A DNA stretch of 64,000 bases from Pseudomonas fragi (GCF_002269505.1 NZ_NQKQ01000010.1:118116-182115); one strand, 5' to 3'. Positions 1-11,029 are shown, counted from the stretch's first letter. The notes: generated by a model not told the origin, from the letters alone. A program made the numbers and translations.

Positions 1-272
1 TGTATGCGATGGATGGCGACAACAAGGTCAAGATTCGCAGCATTAAAGTGGGCGCCACCGATGGCGACGTGAGCGTGATCGAAGAAGGCCTCAAGCCCGG
101 TGATCGTGTGGTGCTCGAAGGTACCGACCGTCTGCGTGATGGTGGTGCTGTAGAGGTGGTCAACGACAGTGCCGAAGTACCGCAAACGGCTGCCGGGCAA
201 CTGCTCGATGGCGGTGCTGACACCGATACCGCGCCGGCCGCGGACACAACCAAGTCCAAGGCCCGCGAATGA
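1..272 (+). CDS. muxA: RND efflux periplasmic adaptor, C-terminal end (partial)
   Basis: This is the last part of an MdtA/MuxA-type membrane fusion protein; the 5' end lies outside the window and the reading frame enters at base 3. The visible residues ([20 protein letters not shown], then [13 protein letters not shown]) match the membrane-proximal end of RND adaptors, which link the inner-membrane pump to the outer-membrane channel in the periplasm. It is followed by an Ala/Asp/Thr-rich tail. The stop codon overlaps the muxB start by four bases (ATGA), so the two are translationally coupled. The identification leans on the neighbours, which are clearly MdtB/MuxB and MdtC/MuxC. Confidence 0.85.
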   Translation, partial: YAMDGDNKVKIRSIKVGATDGDVSVIEEGLKPGDRVVLEGTDRLRDGGAVEVVNDSAEVPQTAAGQLLDGGADTDTAPAADTTKSKARE

Positions 273-3200
273 ACCTGTCGCGCCTGTTTATCCTGCGCCC
301 GGTTGCAACCACGCTGTGCATGCTGGCCATCGTGTTGTCCGGGATCATCGCCTATCGCTTGCTGCCGGTATCGGCCTTGCCTCAGGTGGACTACCCGACC
401 ATCCGGGTGATGACCCTGTACCCCGGCGCCAGCCCGGATGTGATGACCAGTGCGGTGACGGCGCCGCTTGAGCGTCAGTTCGGGCAAATGCCGGGTCTGA
501 CGCAAATGGCCTCCACCAGTTCCGGCGGTGCTTCGGTGCTGACCCTGCGCTTCAACCTCGATATCAATATGGATGTCGCCGAGCAACAGGTGCAGGCCGC
601 GATCAACGCCGCCAGCAACCTGCTGCCCAAGGATTTGCCGGCACCGCCGGTGTACAACAAGGTCAACCCGGCGGATACCCCGGTGCTGACCCTGGCCATC
701 AGTTCCAAAACCATGCAGTTGCCCAAGCTCAATGACCTGGTCGACACGCGCATGGCGCAAAAAATCGCCCAGATCAGCGGCGTGGGTATGGTCAGCATTG
801 CCGGCGGTCAACGCCAGGCGGTGCGGATCAAGGTCAACCCCGAAGCGCTGGCTGCCAACGGCCTGAACCTGGCGGATGTGCGCACCCTGATCGGTGCGTC
901 CAACGTCAACCAGCCCAAGGGTAACTTCGACGGCCCGACCCGGGTGTCGATGCTGGACGCCAATGACCAGCTGAAAACCCCGCAGGAATACGCCGAGCTG
1001 ATCCTTGCCTACAACAACGGTGCGCCGTTGCGGCTCAAGGACGTGGCCGAGATTGTCGACGGTGCCGAGAACGAACGCCTCGCGGCATGGGCCAACGAAA
1101 ACCAGGCGGTGCTGCTCAATATCCAGCGCCAGCCCGGTGCCAACGTGATTGAAGTGGTGGACCGGATCAAGGCCCTGCTGCCGAGCATCACCGATAACCT
1201 GCCCGCCGGTATCGATGTCACGGTGCTCACCGATCGAACGCAAACCATCCGTGCCTCGGTGCGTGATGTGCAACACGAATTGCTGATCGCCATTGCCCTG
1301 GTGGTGATGGTGACCTTCCTGTTTCTGCGCCGCGCCAGCGCTACCATCATCCCGTCGATTGCCGTGCCGCTGTCGCTGGTCGGGACCTTCGGTGTGATGT
1401 ACTTGGCCGGGTTCTCGATCAATAACCTGACGCTGATGGCCCTGACCATCGCCACTGGTTTTGTGGTCGATGATGCCATCGTCATGCTGGAAAACATCTC
1501 GCGCTATATCGAGGAGGGCGACAGCCCGATGCAGGCGGCGCTCAAGGGCGCCAAACAGATTGGCTTTACCCTGATCTCGCTGACCCTGTCGTTGATCGCG
1601 GTATTGATCCCGCTGCTGTTTATGGCGGATGTGGTCGGGCGACTGTTCCGTGAGTTCGCCATCACCCTGGCGGTGGCGATCCTGATCTCGCTGGTGGTCT
1701 CGCTGACCCTGACCCCGATGATGTGCGCGCGCCTGCTCAAGGCCGAACCCAAGCCTGAAGAGCAGGGGCGCTTTTACCGTGCCAGCGGCGCGTTTATCGA
1801 CTGGATGATCGCCGAGTACGGGCGCATGTTGCAGTGGGTGCTCAAGCACCAGCCGCTGACCCTGCTGGTGGCCATCGGTACACTAGCCTTGACCGTGTTC
1901 CTGTATATGGTGGTGCCCAAGGGCTTTTTCCCGGTGCAGGACACCGGGGTGATCCAGGGCATTTCCGAGGCGCCGCAGTCAATTTCGTTCAGCGCCATGA
2001 GCCAGCGTCAGCAGGAGCTGGGCAAGATCATCCTGCAAGACCCGGATGTCGAGAGCCTGTCGTCTTACATCGGTGTGGACGGGGATAACCCGACGCTCAA
2101 CAGCGGCCGTATGCTGATCAACCTCAAGCCCCACAGCGAGCGCAGCGACAGCGCCACCGAGGTGATTGCACGGCTGCAGCCGCAACTGGACAAGCTGTCG
2201 GGTATCCGCCTGTTTATGCAGCCGGTGCAGGACCTGACCATCGAAGACCGCGTCAGCCGTACCCAGTACCAGTTCAGCCTGTCGTCCCCGGATGCCGACC
2301 TGCTCAGTACCTGGACGCAAAAGCTGGTCACCGCGCTGTCCAATCAGCCTGAACTGGCCGATGTGGCCAGCGACCTGCAGGACAAGGGCTTGCAGGTGTA
2401 CCTGGTGATCGACCGCGATGCGGCTTCACGCCTCGGCGTGTCGGTGGCCAATATCACCGATGCCTTGTATGACGCCTTCGGCCAGCGGCAGATTTCGACC
2501 ATTTACACCCAGGCCAGCCAGTACCGGGTGGTCCTGCAGGCCAAGGACGGCGAGAAAATCGGCCCGCAGGCACTGGATCAGATTCACGTCAAAACCACTG
2601 ACGGCGGCCAGGTGCGGCTGTCGAGCCTGGCCCGGGTCGAGGAGCGTCAGGCGCAACTGGCCATTTCCCATATCGGTCAGTTCCCTTCGGTGATGGTCTC
2701 GTTCAACCTCGCGCCCGGCGTAGCGTTGGGCGAAGCGGTCGAACTGATCGACCAGGTGCAGAAGGACATCGGCATGCCGGTGGGGGTCAAGACCGAGTTC
2801 CAGGGCGCCGCACAAGCCTTCCAGGCTTCGCTGTCGAGCACCTTGCTGCTGATTCTGGCGGCGGTGGTGACCATGTATATCGTGCTGGGCGTGCTCTACG
2901 AGAGCTATATCCACCCGATCACCATTCTCTCGACCCTGCCGTCGGCGGCGGTGGGTGCCTTGCTGGCGTTGATCCTCAGCGGCAATGACCTGGGCATGAT
3001 TGCGATTATCGGCATCATCCTGCTGATCGGTATCGTCAAGAAAAACGCGATCATGATGATCGACTTCGCCCTCGACGCCGAGCGCAACCAGGGCATGGCG
3101 CCCGAGCAGGCGATCTATCAGGCGGCACTGCTGCGCTTCCGGCCCATTCTGATGACCACCCTGGCGGCGCTGTTCGGTGCGGTGCCGCTGATGCTGGCCA

Positions 3201-3370
3201 CCGGCTCCGGTGCTGAATTGCGCCAGCCGCTGGGTCTGGTGATGGTCGGTGGTTTGCTGGTGAGTCAGGTATTGACCCTGTTTACCACGCCGGTGATCTA
3301 TCTGTACTTCGATCGTTTGGGCCGTCGCTGGCGCGGCAATGCGACCCGGGCTGAGCAGGCGTCGGTATGA
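269..3370 (+). CDS. muxB: RND multidrug efflux permease MdtB/MuxB
   Basis: Inner-membrane proton-driven pump subunit of 1033 residues, the usual length for the RND (AcrB) superfamily. The N-terminal transmembrane helix is at about residues 9-30, followed by the first periplasmic loop. The proton-relay pair Asp401-Asp402 lies in VVDDAIV and the conserved Lys924 lies in [10 protein letters not shown]. The second large periplasmic loop lies between. MdtB and MdtC work as a heteromultimer, and muxC follows with a four-base overlap. In P. aeruginosa MuxABC-OpmB contributes to resistance to aztreonam, novobiocin and macrolides (known for that system; inferred here). The start is fixed by overlap with the muxA stop. 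Confidence 0.95.
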   Translation: MNLSRLFILRPVATTLCMLAIVLSGIIAYRLLPVSALPQVDYPTIRVMTLYPGASPDVMTSAVTAPLERQFGQMPGLTQMASTSSGGASVLTLRFNLDINMDVAEQQVQAAINAASNLLPKDLPAPPVYNKVNPADTPVLTLAISSKTMQLPKLNDLVDTRMAQKIAQISGVGMVSIAGGQRQAVRIKVNPEALAANGLNLADVRTLIGASNVNQPKGNFDGPTRVSMLDANDQLKTPQEYAELILAYNNGAPLRLKDVAEIVDGAENERLAAWANENQAVLLNIQRQPGANVIEVVDRIKALLPSITDNLPAGIDVTVLTDRTQTIRASVRDVQHELLIAIALVVMVTFLFLRRASATIIPSIAVPLSLVGTFGVMYLAGFSINNLTLMALTIATGFVVDDAIVMLENISRYIEEGDSPMQAALKGAKQIGFTLISLTLSLIAVLIPLLFMADVVGRLFREFAITLAVAILISLVVSLTLTPMMCARLLKAEPKPEEQGRFYRASGAFIDWMIAEYGRMLQWVLKHQPLTLLVAIGTLALTVFLYMVVPKGFFPVQDTGVIQGISEAPQSISFSAMSQRQQELGKIILQDPDVESLSSYIGVDGDNPTLNSGRMLINLKPHSERSDSATEVIARLQPQLDKLSGIRLFMQPVQDLTIEDRVSRTQYQFSLSSPDADLLSTWTQKLVTALSNQPELADVASDLQDKGLQVYLVIDRDAASRLGVSVANITDALYDAFGQRQISTIYTQASQYRVVLQAKDGEKIGPQALDQIHVKTTDGGQVRLSSLARVEERQAQLAISHIGQFPSVMVSFNLAPGVALGEAVELIDQVQKDIGMPVGVKTEFQGAAQAFQASLSSTLLLILAAVVTMYIVLGVLYESYIHPITILSTLPSAAVGALLALILSGNDLGMIAIIGIILLIGIVKKNAIMMIDFALDAERNQGMAPEQAIYQAALLRFRPILMTTLAALFGAVPLMLATGSGAELRQPLGLVMVGGLLVSQVLTLFTTPVIYLYFDRLGRRWRGNATRAEQASV

Positions 3371-6300
3371 ACCTGTCCGGCCCGTTTATCAAACGCCCGG
3401 TAGCGACCATGCTGCTGAGCCTGGCAATCATGTTGCTGGGCGGGGTGAGCTTTGGCTTGCTGCCGGTGTCGCCGTTGCCGCAAATGGATTTCCCGGTGAT
3501 CGTGGTGTCGGCCAGTTTGCCCGGGGCCAGCCCCGAGGTGATGGCATCGACCGTGGCAACGCCGCTGGAGCGGGCCTTCGGTGCGATTGCCGGGGTCAAT
3601 ACCATGAGCAGCAATTCGAGCCAGGGCTCGACCCGAGTGATTTTGCAGTTCGATCAGGACCGCGACATCAACGGCGCGGCGCGGGAGGTGCAGGCGGCAA
3701 TCAACGCCTCGCGCAACCTGCTGCCCAGCGGCATGAAAAGCATGCCGACCTACAAGAAGATCAACCCCTCGCAAGCACCGATCATGGTGCTGTCGCTGAC
3801 CTCCGAGGTCTTGTCCAAGGGCCAGCTCTACGATCTGGCCTCGACCATTCTTTCGCAGAGCCTGTCCCAGGTGCCGGGTGTGGGCGAGGTGCAGATTGGC
3901 GGCAGCTCGCTGCCTGCCGTGCGTATCGAGCTGGAACCGCAACTGCTTAACCAGTACGGCGTCTCGCTGGATGACGTGCGTAACACCATTGCCAGTGCCA
4001 ACGTGCGCCGGCCCAAGGGCGCTGTGTCCGACGGCGAGCGCAACTGGCAGATCCAGGCCAACGACCAGCTGGAAAAAGCCAAGGACTACGAGCCGCTGAT
4101 CATCCGCTACCAGGATGGTGCGGCGCTGCGCCTGAGCCATGTGGCCAAGGTCAAGGACAGTGTTGAAGACCGTTACAACAGCGGGTTTTTCAATAACGAC
4201 GCGGCGGTTTTGCTGGTGGTCAACCGCCAGGCCGGGGCCAACATCATCGAGACCGTGAACGCGATCAAGGCCCAGTTGCCGGCGCTGCAGGCAGTGCTGC
4301 CGGCCAGTGTGCAGTTGAACGTGGCCATGGACCGCTCGCCGGTGATCAAGGCCACATTGCATGAAGCGGAAATGACCCTGCTGATCGCCGTGGCGCTGGT
4401 GATTCTGGTGGTGTTCCTGTTCCTCGGCAATTTCCGTGCGTCGCTGATTCCGACGCTGGCGGTGCCTGTGTCGTTGGTGGGCACCTTCGCCATCATGTAC
4501 CTCTACGGCTTCTCGCTGAACAACCTGTCGCTGATGGCGCTGATTCTGGCCACCGGATTGGTGGTGGACGATGCCATCGTAGTGCTGGAGAACATCTCGC
4601 GGCATATCGATGCCGGTGTGGCACCCATGAAAGCGGCCATGCTGGGGGCCAAGGAAGTCGGTTTTACCTTGCTGTCGATGAACGTGTCGCTGGTGGCGGT
4701 GTTCCTCTCCATCCTGTTTATGGGCGGGATTGTCGAGAGCCTGTTCCGCGAGTTTTCCATCACCCTGGCGGCCTCGATTATCGTATCGCTGGTGGTGTCC
4801 CTGACCCTCACGCCAATGCTCTGCGCACGCTGGCTCAAACCCCATGTGCCGGGCACGGAAAACGCCATGCAGCGTTGGAGCATCCGCCTTAACCAGCGCA
4901 TGGTCAGCGGCTACGCGCGCAGCCTGGACTGGGTGCTGCGGCACAAGCGCCTGACATTGCTCAGCCTGCTGGTGACCATTGGCGTTAACGTGGCGCTGTA
5001 TGTGGTGGTACCGAAAACCTTTATGCCGCAACAGGACACCGGGCAACTGATCGGCTTTGTGCGCGGAGACGACGGTCTGTCGTTCAGCGTGATGCAGCCG
5101 AAGATGGAAATCTTCCGCAAGGCGGTGCTGGCCGACCCTGCGGTAGAGAGCGTCGCCGGGTTTATTGGCGGTAATGGCGGCACCAACAACGCCTTTATGA
5201 TCGTACGCTTGAAGCCGATCTCGGAGCGCAAGGTGTCGGCGCAAAAGGTCATCGAACGGCTGCGCGAGAGCATGCCCAAAGTGCCAGGCGGGCGCCTGAT
5301 GCTGATGGCCGACCAGGACCTGCAGTTTGGTGGCGGGCGTGACCAGACCAGCTCGCAATACTCCTACATCCTGCAAAGCGGCGATCTGGGCGAGTTGCGC
5401 ACCTGGTACCCGAAAGTGGTGGCTGCGTTCAAGGCGCTGCCGGAGCTGACCGCCATCGATGCCCGGGAAGGCCGCGGCGCCCAGCAGGTGACACTGGTGG
5501 TTGATCGCGACCAGGCCAAACGCCTGGGGGTGGACATGGACATGGTGACCGCCGTGCTCAACAACGCCTACAGCCAGCGGCAGATTTCCACCATCTACGA
5601 CAGCCTGAACCAGTATCAGGTGGTGATGGAGGTCAACCCCAAGTACGCCCAGGACCCCGAAACCCTGAATCAGGTGCAGGTGATTACCGCCGATGGCCAG
5701 CGCATTCCGCTGTCGGCCATTGCCCACTATGAGAACAGCCTGCAAAACGACCGTGTTTCCCACGAGGGCCAGTTCGCTTCGGAGAGCATTGCGTTTGATC
5801 TGGCCCCCGGTGTCACCCTGGAGCAGGGTACGGCAGCCATTGAACGGGCGGTGGCCAAGCTCGGCCTGCCGGAAGAAGTGATCGTGAAAATGGCCGGCAC
5901 GGGCGACGCCTTTTCCGCCACGCAAAAAAGCCAGCCCTTCATGATTCTCGGGGCGCTGGTGGCGGTGTACCTGGTGCTGGGGATTCTCTATGAGAGCTAT
6001 ATCCACCCGTTGACCATTCTCTCGACCTTGCCGTCGGCCGGGGTTGGCGCGTTGTTGAGCATTTACCTCACGGGCGGGGAGTTCAGCCTGATTTCACTGC
6101 TGGGGCTGTTCTTGCTGATTGGCGTGGTGAAGAAAAACGCGATTTTGATGATCGATCTGGCCCTGCAACTGGAACGGCATTCGGGCCTCGACCCGCAAGC
6201 GTCGATCCGCAGTGCCTGCCTGCAGCGTTTAAGGCCGATCCTGATGACCACCCTGGCAGCCATTCTCGGCGCCTTGCCACTGATGCTGAGCAGCGCCGAA

Positions 6301-6474
6301 GGCGCGGAAATGCGCCAGCCCCTGGGCCTGACCATCATCGGCGGGCTGATCTTCAGCCAGATCCTGACCCTTTACACCACTCCGGTGGTTTACCTCTATC
6401 TCGACCGCCTGCGCCATCGTTTCAACAAATGGCGCGGCGTGCGCACTGATGCTGCTCTGGAAACTCCGCTATGA
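3367..6474 (+). CDS. muxC: RND multidrug efflux permease MdtC/MuxC
   Basis: Second pump subunit, 1035 residues, homologous to but distinct from MuxB. It carries the same RND landmarks: N-terminal helix at about residues 10-30, proton-relay Asp401-Asp402 in VVDDAIV, and Lys922 in [11 protein letters not shown]. The paired permease arrangement is typical of MdtBC/MuxBC, in which both subunits assemble in one trimer with different roles in transport and proton flow. It overlaps muxB upstream and opmB downstream by four bases each (ATGA), so all genes of the operon are translationally coupled. A 902-codon open frame on the opposite strand is a codon-usage shadow of this gene. Confidence 0.95.
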   Translation: MNLSGPFIKRPVATMLLSLAIMLLGGVSFGLLPVSPLPQMDFPVIVVSASLPGASPEVMASTVATPLERAFGAIAGVNTMSSNSSQGSTRVILQFDQDRDINGAAREVQAAINASRNLLPSGMKSMPTYKKINPSQAPIMVLSLTSEVLSKGQLYDLASTILSQSLSQVPGVGEVQIGGSSLPAVRIELEPQLLNQYGVSLDDVRNTIASANVRRPKGAVSDGERNWQIQANDQLEKAKDYEPLIIRYQDGAALRLSHVAKVKDSVEDRYNSGFFNNDAAVLLVVNRQAGANIIETVNAIKAQLPALQAVLPASVQLNVAMDRSPVIKATLHEAEMTLLIAVALVILVVFLFLGNFRASLIPTLAVPVSLVGTFAIMYLYGFSLNNLSLMALILATGLVVDDAIVVLENISRHIDAGVAPMKAAMLGAKEVGFTLLSMNVSLVAVFLSILFMGGIVESLFREFSITLAASIIVSLVVSLTLTPMLCARWLKPHVPGTENAMQRWSIRLNQRMVSGYARSLDWVLRHKRLTLLSLLVTIGVNVALYVVVPKTFMPQQDTGQLIGFVRGDDGLSFSVMQPKMEIFRKAVLADPAVESVAGFIGGNGGTNNAFMIVRLKPISERKVSAQKVIERLRESMPKVPGGRLMLMADQDLQFGGGRDQTSSQYSYILQSGDLGELRTWYPKVVAAFKALPELTAIDAREGRGAQQVTLVVDRDQAKRLGVDMDMVTAVLNNAYSQRQISTIYDSLNQYQVVMEVNPKYAQDPETLNQVQVITADGQRIPLSAIAHYENSLQNDRVSHEGQFASESIAFDLAPGVTLEQGTAAIERAVAKLGLPEEVIVKMAGTGDAFSATQKSQPFMILGALVAVYLVLGILYESYIHPLTILSTLPSAGVGALLSIYLTGGEFSLISLLGLFLLIGVVKKNAILMIDLALQLERHSGLDPQASIRSACLQRLRPILMTTLAAILGALPLMLSSAEGAEMRQPLGLTIIGGLIFSQILTLYTTPVVYLYLDRLRHRFNKWRGVRTDAALETPL

Positions 6475-7904
6475 CCTCTCGTTTGTTTCTCCTTGCCCCA
6501 GCGTTGTCCGTTGCGCTGCTCAGCGCCTGTGCAATCGGCCCGGACTACCAGCGCCCGCAAACGGCGGCGCCCCTTGAGTTCAAACAGGCGGCCGGCTGGA
6601 CCCAGGCCAACCCGAGCGACTCCCTGGCCCGTGGTGCCTGGTGGGAGTTGTACGGTGATCAGCAGCTCAACGGGCTGGTTGAAAAACTCAACAGCGCCAA
6701 CCAGAGCGTTGCGCAGTCTGAAGCCCAGTTCCGTCAGGCCCGGGCCCTGGTGCGCAGTGCGCGTGGAGCGTTCTTGCCCAGCGCCGACCTGAGCGTGGGC
6801 AAGACCCGCTCCAGCCAGGGCACCGGCAGTTCCAACTCCAGCCTGACCAGCTCCAGCAGCGGCATTCGTGACACCTTGAATGCCCAGGTAGGGGTGAGCT
6901 GGGAAGCCGATGTGTGGGGCAAATTGCGCCGCGGCCTTGAAGCCAACGAAGCGAGTGCCGAAGCCAGCCTGGCTGATCTCGCGGCCATGCGTCTGAGCCA
7001 GCAGTCGGAGCTGGTGCAGAACTACCTGCAATTGCGAGTTATCGATGAGCAGAAGCGCTTGCTCGAAGCCACGGTCGAGGCCTATCAGCGCTCGCTGAAG
7101 ATGAGCGAAAACCAGTACCGGGCGGGGATTTCCGGAAAGGATGCGGTGGCCCAGGCGCAAACCCAGTTACGCAATACCCAGGCCAGCCTGATCGATCTGA
7201 TCTGGCAGCGGGCGCAATTTGAAAACGCGATAGCGGTGCTCACCGGGCAGGCGCCAGCGGGTTTCAACCTGGCGGAAATTAAAAACGTACCCAAACTGCC
7301 GCAGATCCCGGTCAGCCTGCCGTCGCAACTGCTGGAGCGGCGCCCCGACATTGCTTCGGCGGAGCGCTCAGTGATTGCGGCCAACGCCAATATCGGCGTG
7401 GCCAAGGCGGCTTACTACCCCGATTTCAGTTTGAGCCTGTCGGGTGGCTACAGCAGTAGTCAGTATCAGGACTGGATCAGCGTGCCCAACCGCTTCTGGT
7501 CGGTGGGGCCAAAAATCTCCCTGCCGTTGTTCGATGGTGGCCAGCGTTCGGCGGAAGTCGATCGTAACGAAGCTGCTTATGACCAGACCGTGGCCAAGTA
7601 CCGCCAGACCGTGCTCGACGGACTGCGGGAAGTGGAAAACTACATGGTGCAGCTCAAGGTGCTGGGCGATGAGTCGGTGGTACAGGAGCAGGCTCTGGAG
7701 TCGGCCCGCGAGTCGTTGCGCCTGACCACCAACCAGTACAAGGCCGGTTTGATTGCTTACCTGGACGTGGTTTCGGTACAAACCACTGCTCTGAGTACCG
7801 AGCGCAGTGTGCTGAACCTGCTGCAAAGCCGGTTGATCGCCAGCGTGCAACTGATCGCGGCGCTGGGTGGTGGCTGGGATGGCAAGACCGAGTTGAGCGA
7901 CTGA
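6471..7904 (+). CDS. opmB: Efflux outer-membrane lipoprotein, OprM/NodT type (OpmB)
   Basis: Outer-membrane channel of the tripartite pump, 477 residues. The N-terminus is a lipoprotein signal with lipobox LSAC, so Cys20 would become the acylated first residue. It is followed by the family start IGPDYQRP. Two outer membrane efflux repeats follow, each with the long helical segments that form the periplasmic tunnel; the motif ERRPDIASAE opens the second repeat, as in OprM and NodT. The start overlaps the muxC stop. This is the last gene of the operon; the inverted repeat just downstream ending in GGGGCTTTT probably ends transcription. Confidence 0.93.
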   Translation: MTSRLFLLAPALSVALLSACAIGPDYQRPQTAAPLEFKQAAGWTQANPSDSLARGAWWELYGDQQLNGLVEKLNSANQSVAQSEAQFRQARALVRSARGAFLPSADLSVGKTRSSQGTGSSNSSLTSSSSGIRDTLNAQVGVSWEADVWGKLRRGLEANEASAEASLADLAAMRLSQQSELVQNYLQLRVIDEQKRLLEATVEAYQRSLKMSENQYRAGISGKDAVAQAQTQLRNTQASLIDLIWQRAQFENAIAVLTGQAPAGFNLAEIKNVPKLPQIPVSLPSQLLERRPDIASAERSVIAANANIGVAKAAYYPDFSLSLSGGYSSSQYQDWISVPNRFWSVGPKISLPLFDGGQRSAEVDRNEAAYDQTVAKYRQTVLDGLREVENYMVQLKVLGDESVVQEQALESARESLRLTTNQYKAGLIAYLDVVSVQTTALSTERSVLNLLQSRLIASVQLIAALGGGWDGKTELSD

Positions 7905-7911
7905 CGCAGCC

Positions 7912-7963
7912 CCCCTCACCCCAACCCTCTTCCGGCGGGAGAGGGCTAGGGTGAGGGGCTTTT
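7912..7963. repeat. Inverted repeat of the CCCTCACCCC family, probable terminator
   Basis: Two arms of about 20 bases (starting CCCCTCACCC, ending GGGTGAGGGG) form an imperfect hairpin with a short loop, and the right arm is followed by CTTTT. It lies between the convergent opmB and diguanylate cyclase genes, where a bidirectional terminator is expected. The same family recurs at 19607-19747 and 27374-27444. Confidence 0.75.
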
Positions 7964-8023
7964 GATCCGGCTCAATACGGCCAGCTCGCCGCAATACTCT
8001 ATATCCCCCGATCTGCCAGCCTC

Positions 8024-9100
8024 TCACGAATAAAACGTAAACCTGTCCTTGCCGCCATGCTTGGAGCCGTACAGCGCCTTGTCGGCCTTGGCCAGGGCCT
8101 GGTTGAGGGTGTCATCCTCTTCGACCCGGGCCAGGCCGATGCTGATGGTTACGGGGTGCGCGTCGGGATCTTCGCGTACCCGGCGACACAGGCTTTCCAT
8201 CAGGGCTTCGACGTCTTCACGGCGTACGGCTGACAGGTAGACGGCAAACTCTTCGCCACCCAGCCGCGCGTATGCAAAATCAGTCATCACCGCCTTGATG
8301 CTGGCCGCGGTGCGCTTGAGCACTTCATCGCCAATATCATGGCCGTACTGGTCGTTGACCTTCTTGAAATTGTCGATGTCGATCATCGCCAGATAGTGGT
8401 CGCGCTCCCGGGGGATAGCTAACAGTTCATGCCCGGCCTGAAGCATGAAGGAGCGCCGGTTGGGGATCTCGGTCAGGGCATCAATGTAGGCCTGGGCCAC
8501 CAGCAGTTTGGACATGGTGTAGTTGTGCAGCTTGACCCGGCGCAGCTTGAAAAAACTGTAGGTGGTCAGGCTGCACAGAAAGGTGAAGTAACACAGGATC
8601 AGCAAGCCGCGCAGGTCCATGACTGAAACATCGGTCATCAGGAAGGGGTTGAGCATGACACAGCTGATGGCGGCCACCGCCACGAACGCCCAGCGGCTGA
8701 GTGGCAGCACCGATGCGCTGTAGAGAATGCTTGAGGTGGCGAGTGCCAGCCAGATCGGCTGCGTCTCGGGGGGCAGGCCGAAAATGATCAGGCGCAAGCC
8801 GAGTGTGATGATGGCAACAAAGATCGTGTTGAGTACATCGAAGTGCCGGTAATTACCGACAAAGCCCAGAATGATGGTCAGCCCCACCATGACGCTGATA
8901 AACAGCAGGGACAAGCCGGTAAAGCCCTGGCCGCCCTTGGTGCTGACAATCAGGTTGAACAGCAACCAGATGGCAATGCTGGTGATGTAGGTCAGGCTGC
9001 AAAAATTGCGCAGTTTCTCAAAGTCATGTTGGGCAAATTCAGCTTGCAAGGCGGGCGGGGCGGCCTGTTTCGAGATCTCATTTTCAATGGTTTTGAGCAT
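8024..9100 (-). CDS. Membrane-bound diguanylate cyclase (GGDEF)
   Basis: The protein has 358 residues. The N-terminal half has about five or six hydrophobic helices (for example around SIAIWLLFNLIV and GLSLLFISVMVGLTIILGF) and no recognised sensory family. The C-terminal half is a GGDEF domain with the active-site form RLGGEEF and the upstream IDNFKKVNDQYGHDIGDEVL signature, so it should make cyclic di-GMP from two GTP. The inhibitory I-site RxxD is absent: the aligned residues read MTDF, so product inhibition at that site is not expected. The start is supported by an AAGG seven bases upstream. It is a single gene, convergent with opmB. Confidence 0.9.
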   Translation of the reverse strand: MLKTIENEISKQAAPPALQAEFAQHDFEKLRNFCSLTYITSIAIWLLFNLIVSTKGGQGFTGLSLLFISVMVGLTIILGFVGNYRHFDVLNTIFVAIITLGLRLIIFGLPPETQPIWLALATSSILYSASVLPLSRWAFVAVAAISCVMLNPFLMTDVSVMDLRGLLILCYFTFLCSLTTYSFFKLRRVKLHNYTMSKLLVAQAYIDALTEIPNRRSFMLQAGHELLAIPRERDHYLAMIDIDNFKKVNDQYGHDIGDEVLKRTAASIKAVMTDFAYARLGGEEFAVYLSAVRREDVEALMESLCRRVREDPDAHPVTISIGLARVEEDDTLNQALAKADKALYGSKHGGKDRFTFYS

Positions 9101-9243
9101 TGCGAGCCTTGATCACTGTCGGATGACGGAATCCGGGCGATCAAGCACTCAAGCAAGTCTGACGCCCGGGTTACGCAGATAACCCTAGCAGGAGTTGGCC
9201 GCTCATCGAAACCGGGCGTGCTGATCTTGGCGCGTTGTTCAGG

Positions 9244-9960
9244 TCAGGCATTTTGGCTGAAAGTTTCACCGATGCTGCGTCGGCGCGCGTGCTGTTCGCT
9301 GGCCCGGATCAGCTCTTCGAGATCTTCGGGGGTTACGTCGATAAATGCGTCCATTTGCTGCAATGCATGGTGCAAGTCTTCGGCGGTAATGCTCGGGTCG
9401 ATCGATGCAGGCTGTGTAATGGTGGCAGGGCTCGGCTCGGCCGGCTTTTTCGGGTAACGCACGCGGGTCAGGTTGTTATAGGCCAGCGCTGCGAGCAGCA
9501 TGCATACCGAGCTGAGCATTACCGGTGCCAGCATGCCCCAGCCAAGGCTGGCGCTGTCGGGGTCGGCCAGTACCACCAGCAGCGCCAGAGCCCCGGCAGG
9601 CGGGTGCAGGCAGCGCAGCAGGCACATGCACAGCAGCGCCAGGCCTACGGCCAGGCACGCACTGTCGAGGTTGCGGCCAAGAAAATGCACCACCCCCAGC
9701 GACACGACCGTGGCGCACAGATAGCCGCCAACAATCGACCAGGGTTGCGCCAGTGCACCGGAAGACACTGCAAACAGCAAAATGGCTGAAGCGCCCAATG
9801 GGCCGATCAGATGCATGGCCACGGGCAAGCCATAGAACAGGCTGCAGAACCACACACTGAACAGCGTGCCGAGGGACACACCAATGGCGGCACGGCTCCA
9901 TTCAGTGGGGCGGGTGTTCGTAGCCGCAGGCAATAGGCGGCTGATCCAGCGGGTTTGCAT
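9244..9960 (-). CDS. HPP family membrane protein
   Basis: Small integral membrane protein, 238 residues from the ATG at 9960. It has four to five hydrophobic segments and the motif LHPPAGALAL that names the HPP family (Pfam HPP; members have been linked to nitrite transport in plastids and cyanobacteria, but most bacterial members are uncharacterised). The sequence TEWSRAAIGVSLGTLFSV near the start and GPLGASAILLFAV are also typical. A hydrophilic C-terminal tail of about 60 residues is rich in Glu and Asp. An in-frame ATG at 10047 would add 29 residues, but neither start has a convincing ribosome site; I prefer 9960 because the added segment does not look like family sequence. Confidence 0.8.
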   Translation of the reverse strand: MQTRWISRLLPAATNTRPTEWSRAAIGVSLGTLFSVWFCSLFYGLPVAMHLIGPLGASAILLFAVSSGALAQPWSIVGGYLCATVVSLGVVHFLGRNLDSACLAVGLALLCMCLLRCLHPPAGALALLVVLADPDSASLGWGMLAPVMLSSVCMLLAALAYNNLTRVRYPKKPAEPSPATITQPASIDPSITAEDLHHALQQMDAFIDVTPEDLEELIRASEQHARRRSIGETFSQNA

Positions 9961-10584
9961 GGTCAGGAAAATCCGGTTTTGTGGAGCGCGAAGGTAAAAA
10001 AAGGGCCTGGCGGGTTTACCGGCAAGCCCTTGAAAATGTTCCTTCATCTGGGGGAGGAACGCGTGCAGTCTGCCCCGTCGTTAACTAGTACGCAAATGCA
10101 TAATAATGATGCTTAAGTGCATTTATTTTGATGTTTTGTGTGATGGAGCATTGCCCGGGCGAGCGGCCTGTTGAGCATCGACCAATACGCGCTCATGCCC
10201 CATTGCTCATTAAGCGTCGCTCGATCTGGTTGCATACGGCAGGGCCAGAGGTCTTTTCAGTTTGAGCAGGCCATCCTTATCCATGTACCCCCCTGTGATG
10301 ACTTAGCACCTGGTGTGTGCATTTTCAGCCTGAGCATTGAATTTCTTGCTATAAACGCACTCCATTAGCCCCGCTGAGCACGTTTTTCGTCACTTTCCAG
10401 GTTTTGCTGGACAAATAGGTGTCTTTTCAGTTGCTGAGTCGATAACTCGGCCTTAGACTGCCGCCCCTCGTAAATTGAGTGCCGGGTGGCGCTTGAAATA
10501 GATGGCACCTAACTGGTTGGGATGAAGATCGGTCAGAACGCTCCCTAATTCGCCTTAATGCACGTATTTTTTATAGAGAAATCA
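9961..10584. other. Long intergenic region between divergent HPP and dksA2-like genes
   Basis: I find no convincing gene here; a 65-codon frame at 10171-10368 has no ribosome site and no recognisable sequence. Visible elements are an inverted repeat (AAATGCA at 10094-10100, TGCATTT at 10118-10124) in an AT-rich stretch, and a 12-base direct repeat GTCTTTTCAGTT at 10251-10262 and 10421-10432. Promoters for both flanking genes should lie here, but I could not fix hexamers with confidence. Confidence 0.5.
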
Positions 10585-10989
10585 ATGACAAAGGATAAGT
10601 TGCTGGCCATGCCGGCGGATGACTACATGAATGCCGAGCAACATGCTTTTTTCAGCGAGCTGCTGCAGAACATGAAAGTCGAAACCCACGAGCGCATCGA
10701 GCAGAACCGCATAGCGATCGAGAGCCTGGACACTCCGGCTGATCCGGCTGACGCTGCTTCGGTTGAAGAAGAGCGCACCTGGCTGGTGAACGCCATCGAC
10801 CGTGATCAGCGCATGCTGCCTCAGCTCGAGCAGGCGCTGGAACGTATCAAGGATGACAGCTTCGGCTGGTGTGATGACAGTGGCGATGCAATCGGCCTCA
10901 AGCGCCTGCTGATCAGCCCTACCACCAAGTACTGCATCGAAGCTCAAGAGCGTCACGAGCAAATCGACAAGCATCAGCGTCAAGCCTGA
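10585..10989 (+). CDS. dksA2: DksA2-like zinc-independent RNA polymerase regulator
   Basis: TraR/DksA family protein of 134 residues from the ATG at 10585; an in-frame ATG at 10558 would add nine residues that look unrelated. The coiled-coil tip keeps the DxxDxA acidic motif (Asp53, Asp56, Ala58) that reaches into the polymerase secondary channel in DksA. The zinc finger is degenerate: Cys96 and Cys117 remain, but the other two positions are Ser99 and Ala120. This two-of-four pattern resembles P. aeruginosa DksA2, which replaces DksA when zinc is scarce and is controlled by Zur. I did not find a clear Zur box upstream, so zinc control here is an inference from the family. Confidence 0.8.
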   Translation: MTKDKLLAMPADDYMNAEQHAFFSELLQNMKVETHERIEQNRIAIESLDTPADPADAASVEEERTWLVNAIDRDQRMLPQLEQALERIKDDSFGWCDDSGDAIGLKRLLISPTTKYCIEAQERHEQIDKHQRQA

Positions 10990-11000
10990 GGGCTTGACCT

Positions 11001-11029
11001 TGCCGGAGCCGTGCCCTGCGGTTCCGGTA
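11001..11029 (+). terminator. Possible hairpin terminator after dksA2-like gene
   Basis: Arms TGCCGGAGCC (11001-11010) and GGTTCCGGTA (11020-11029) pair over ten positions in RNA, with two G-U pairs and a nine-base loop. It starts 12 bases after the stop codon. The tail GCTTGGGTTT is only weakly T-rich, so termination is uncertain. Confidence 0.35.

Noticed and set aside
3298..6006. 902-codon open frame on the minus strand
   Set aside because: It lies entirely opposite muxC apart from a short overlap with muxB; its His/Gln/Arg-rich composition is the reverse-strand image of high-GC codons.
10102..10120. Possible Fur box upstream of the HPP gene
   Set aside because: Only 11 of 19 positions match and the second half is poor; no iron link of the gene.
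10171..10368. 65-codon frame in the long gap before the dksA2-like gene
   Set aside because: No ribosome site, no recognisable sequence and unusual composition; not supported as a gene.
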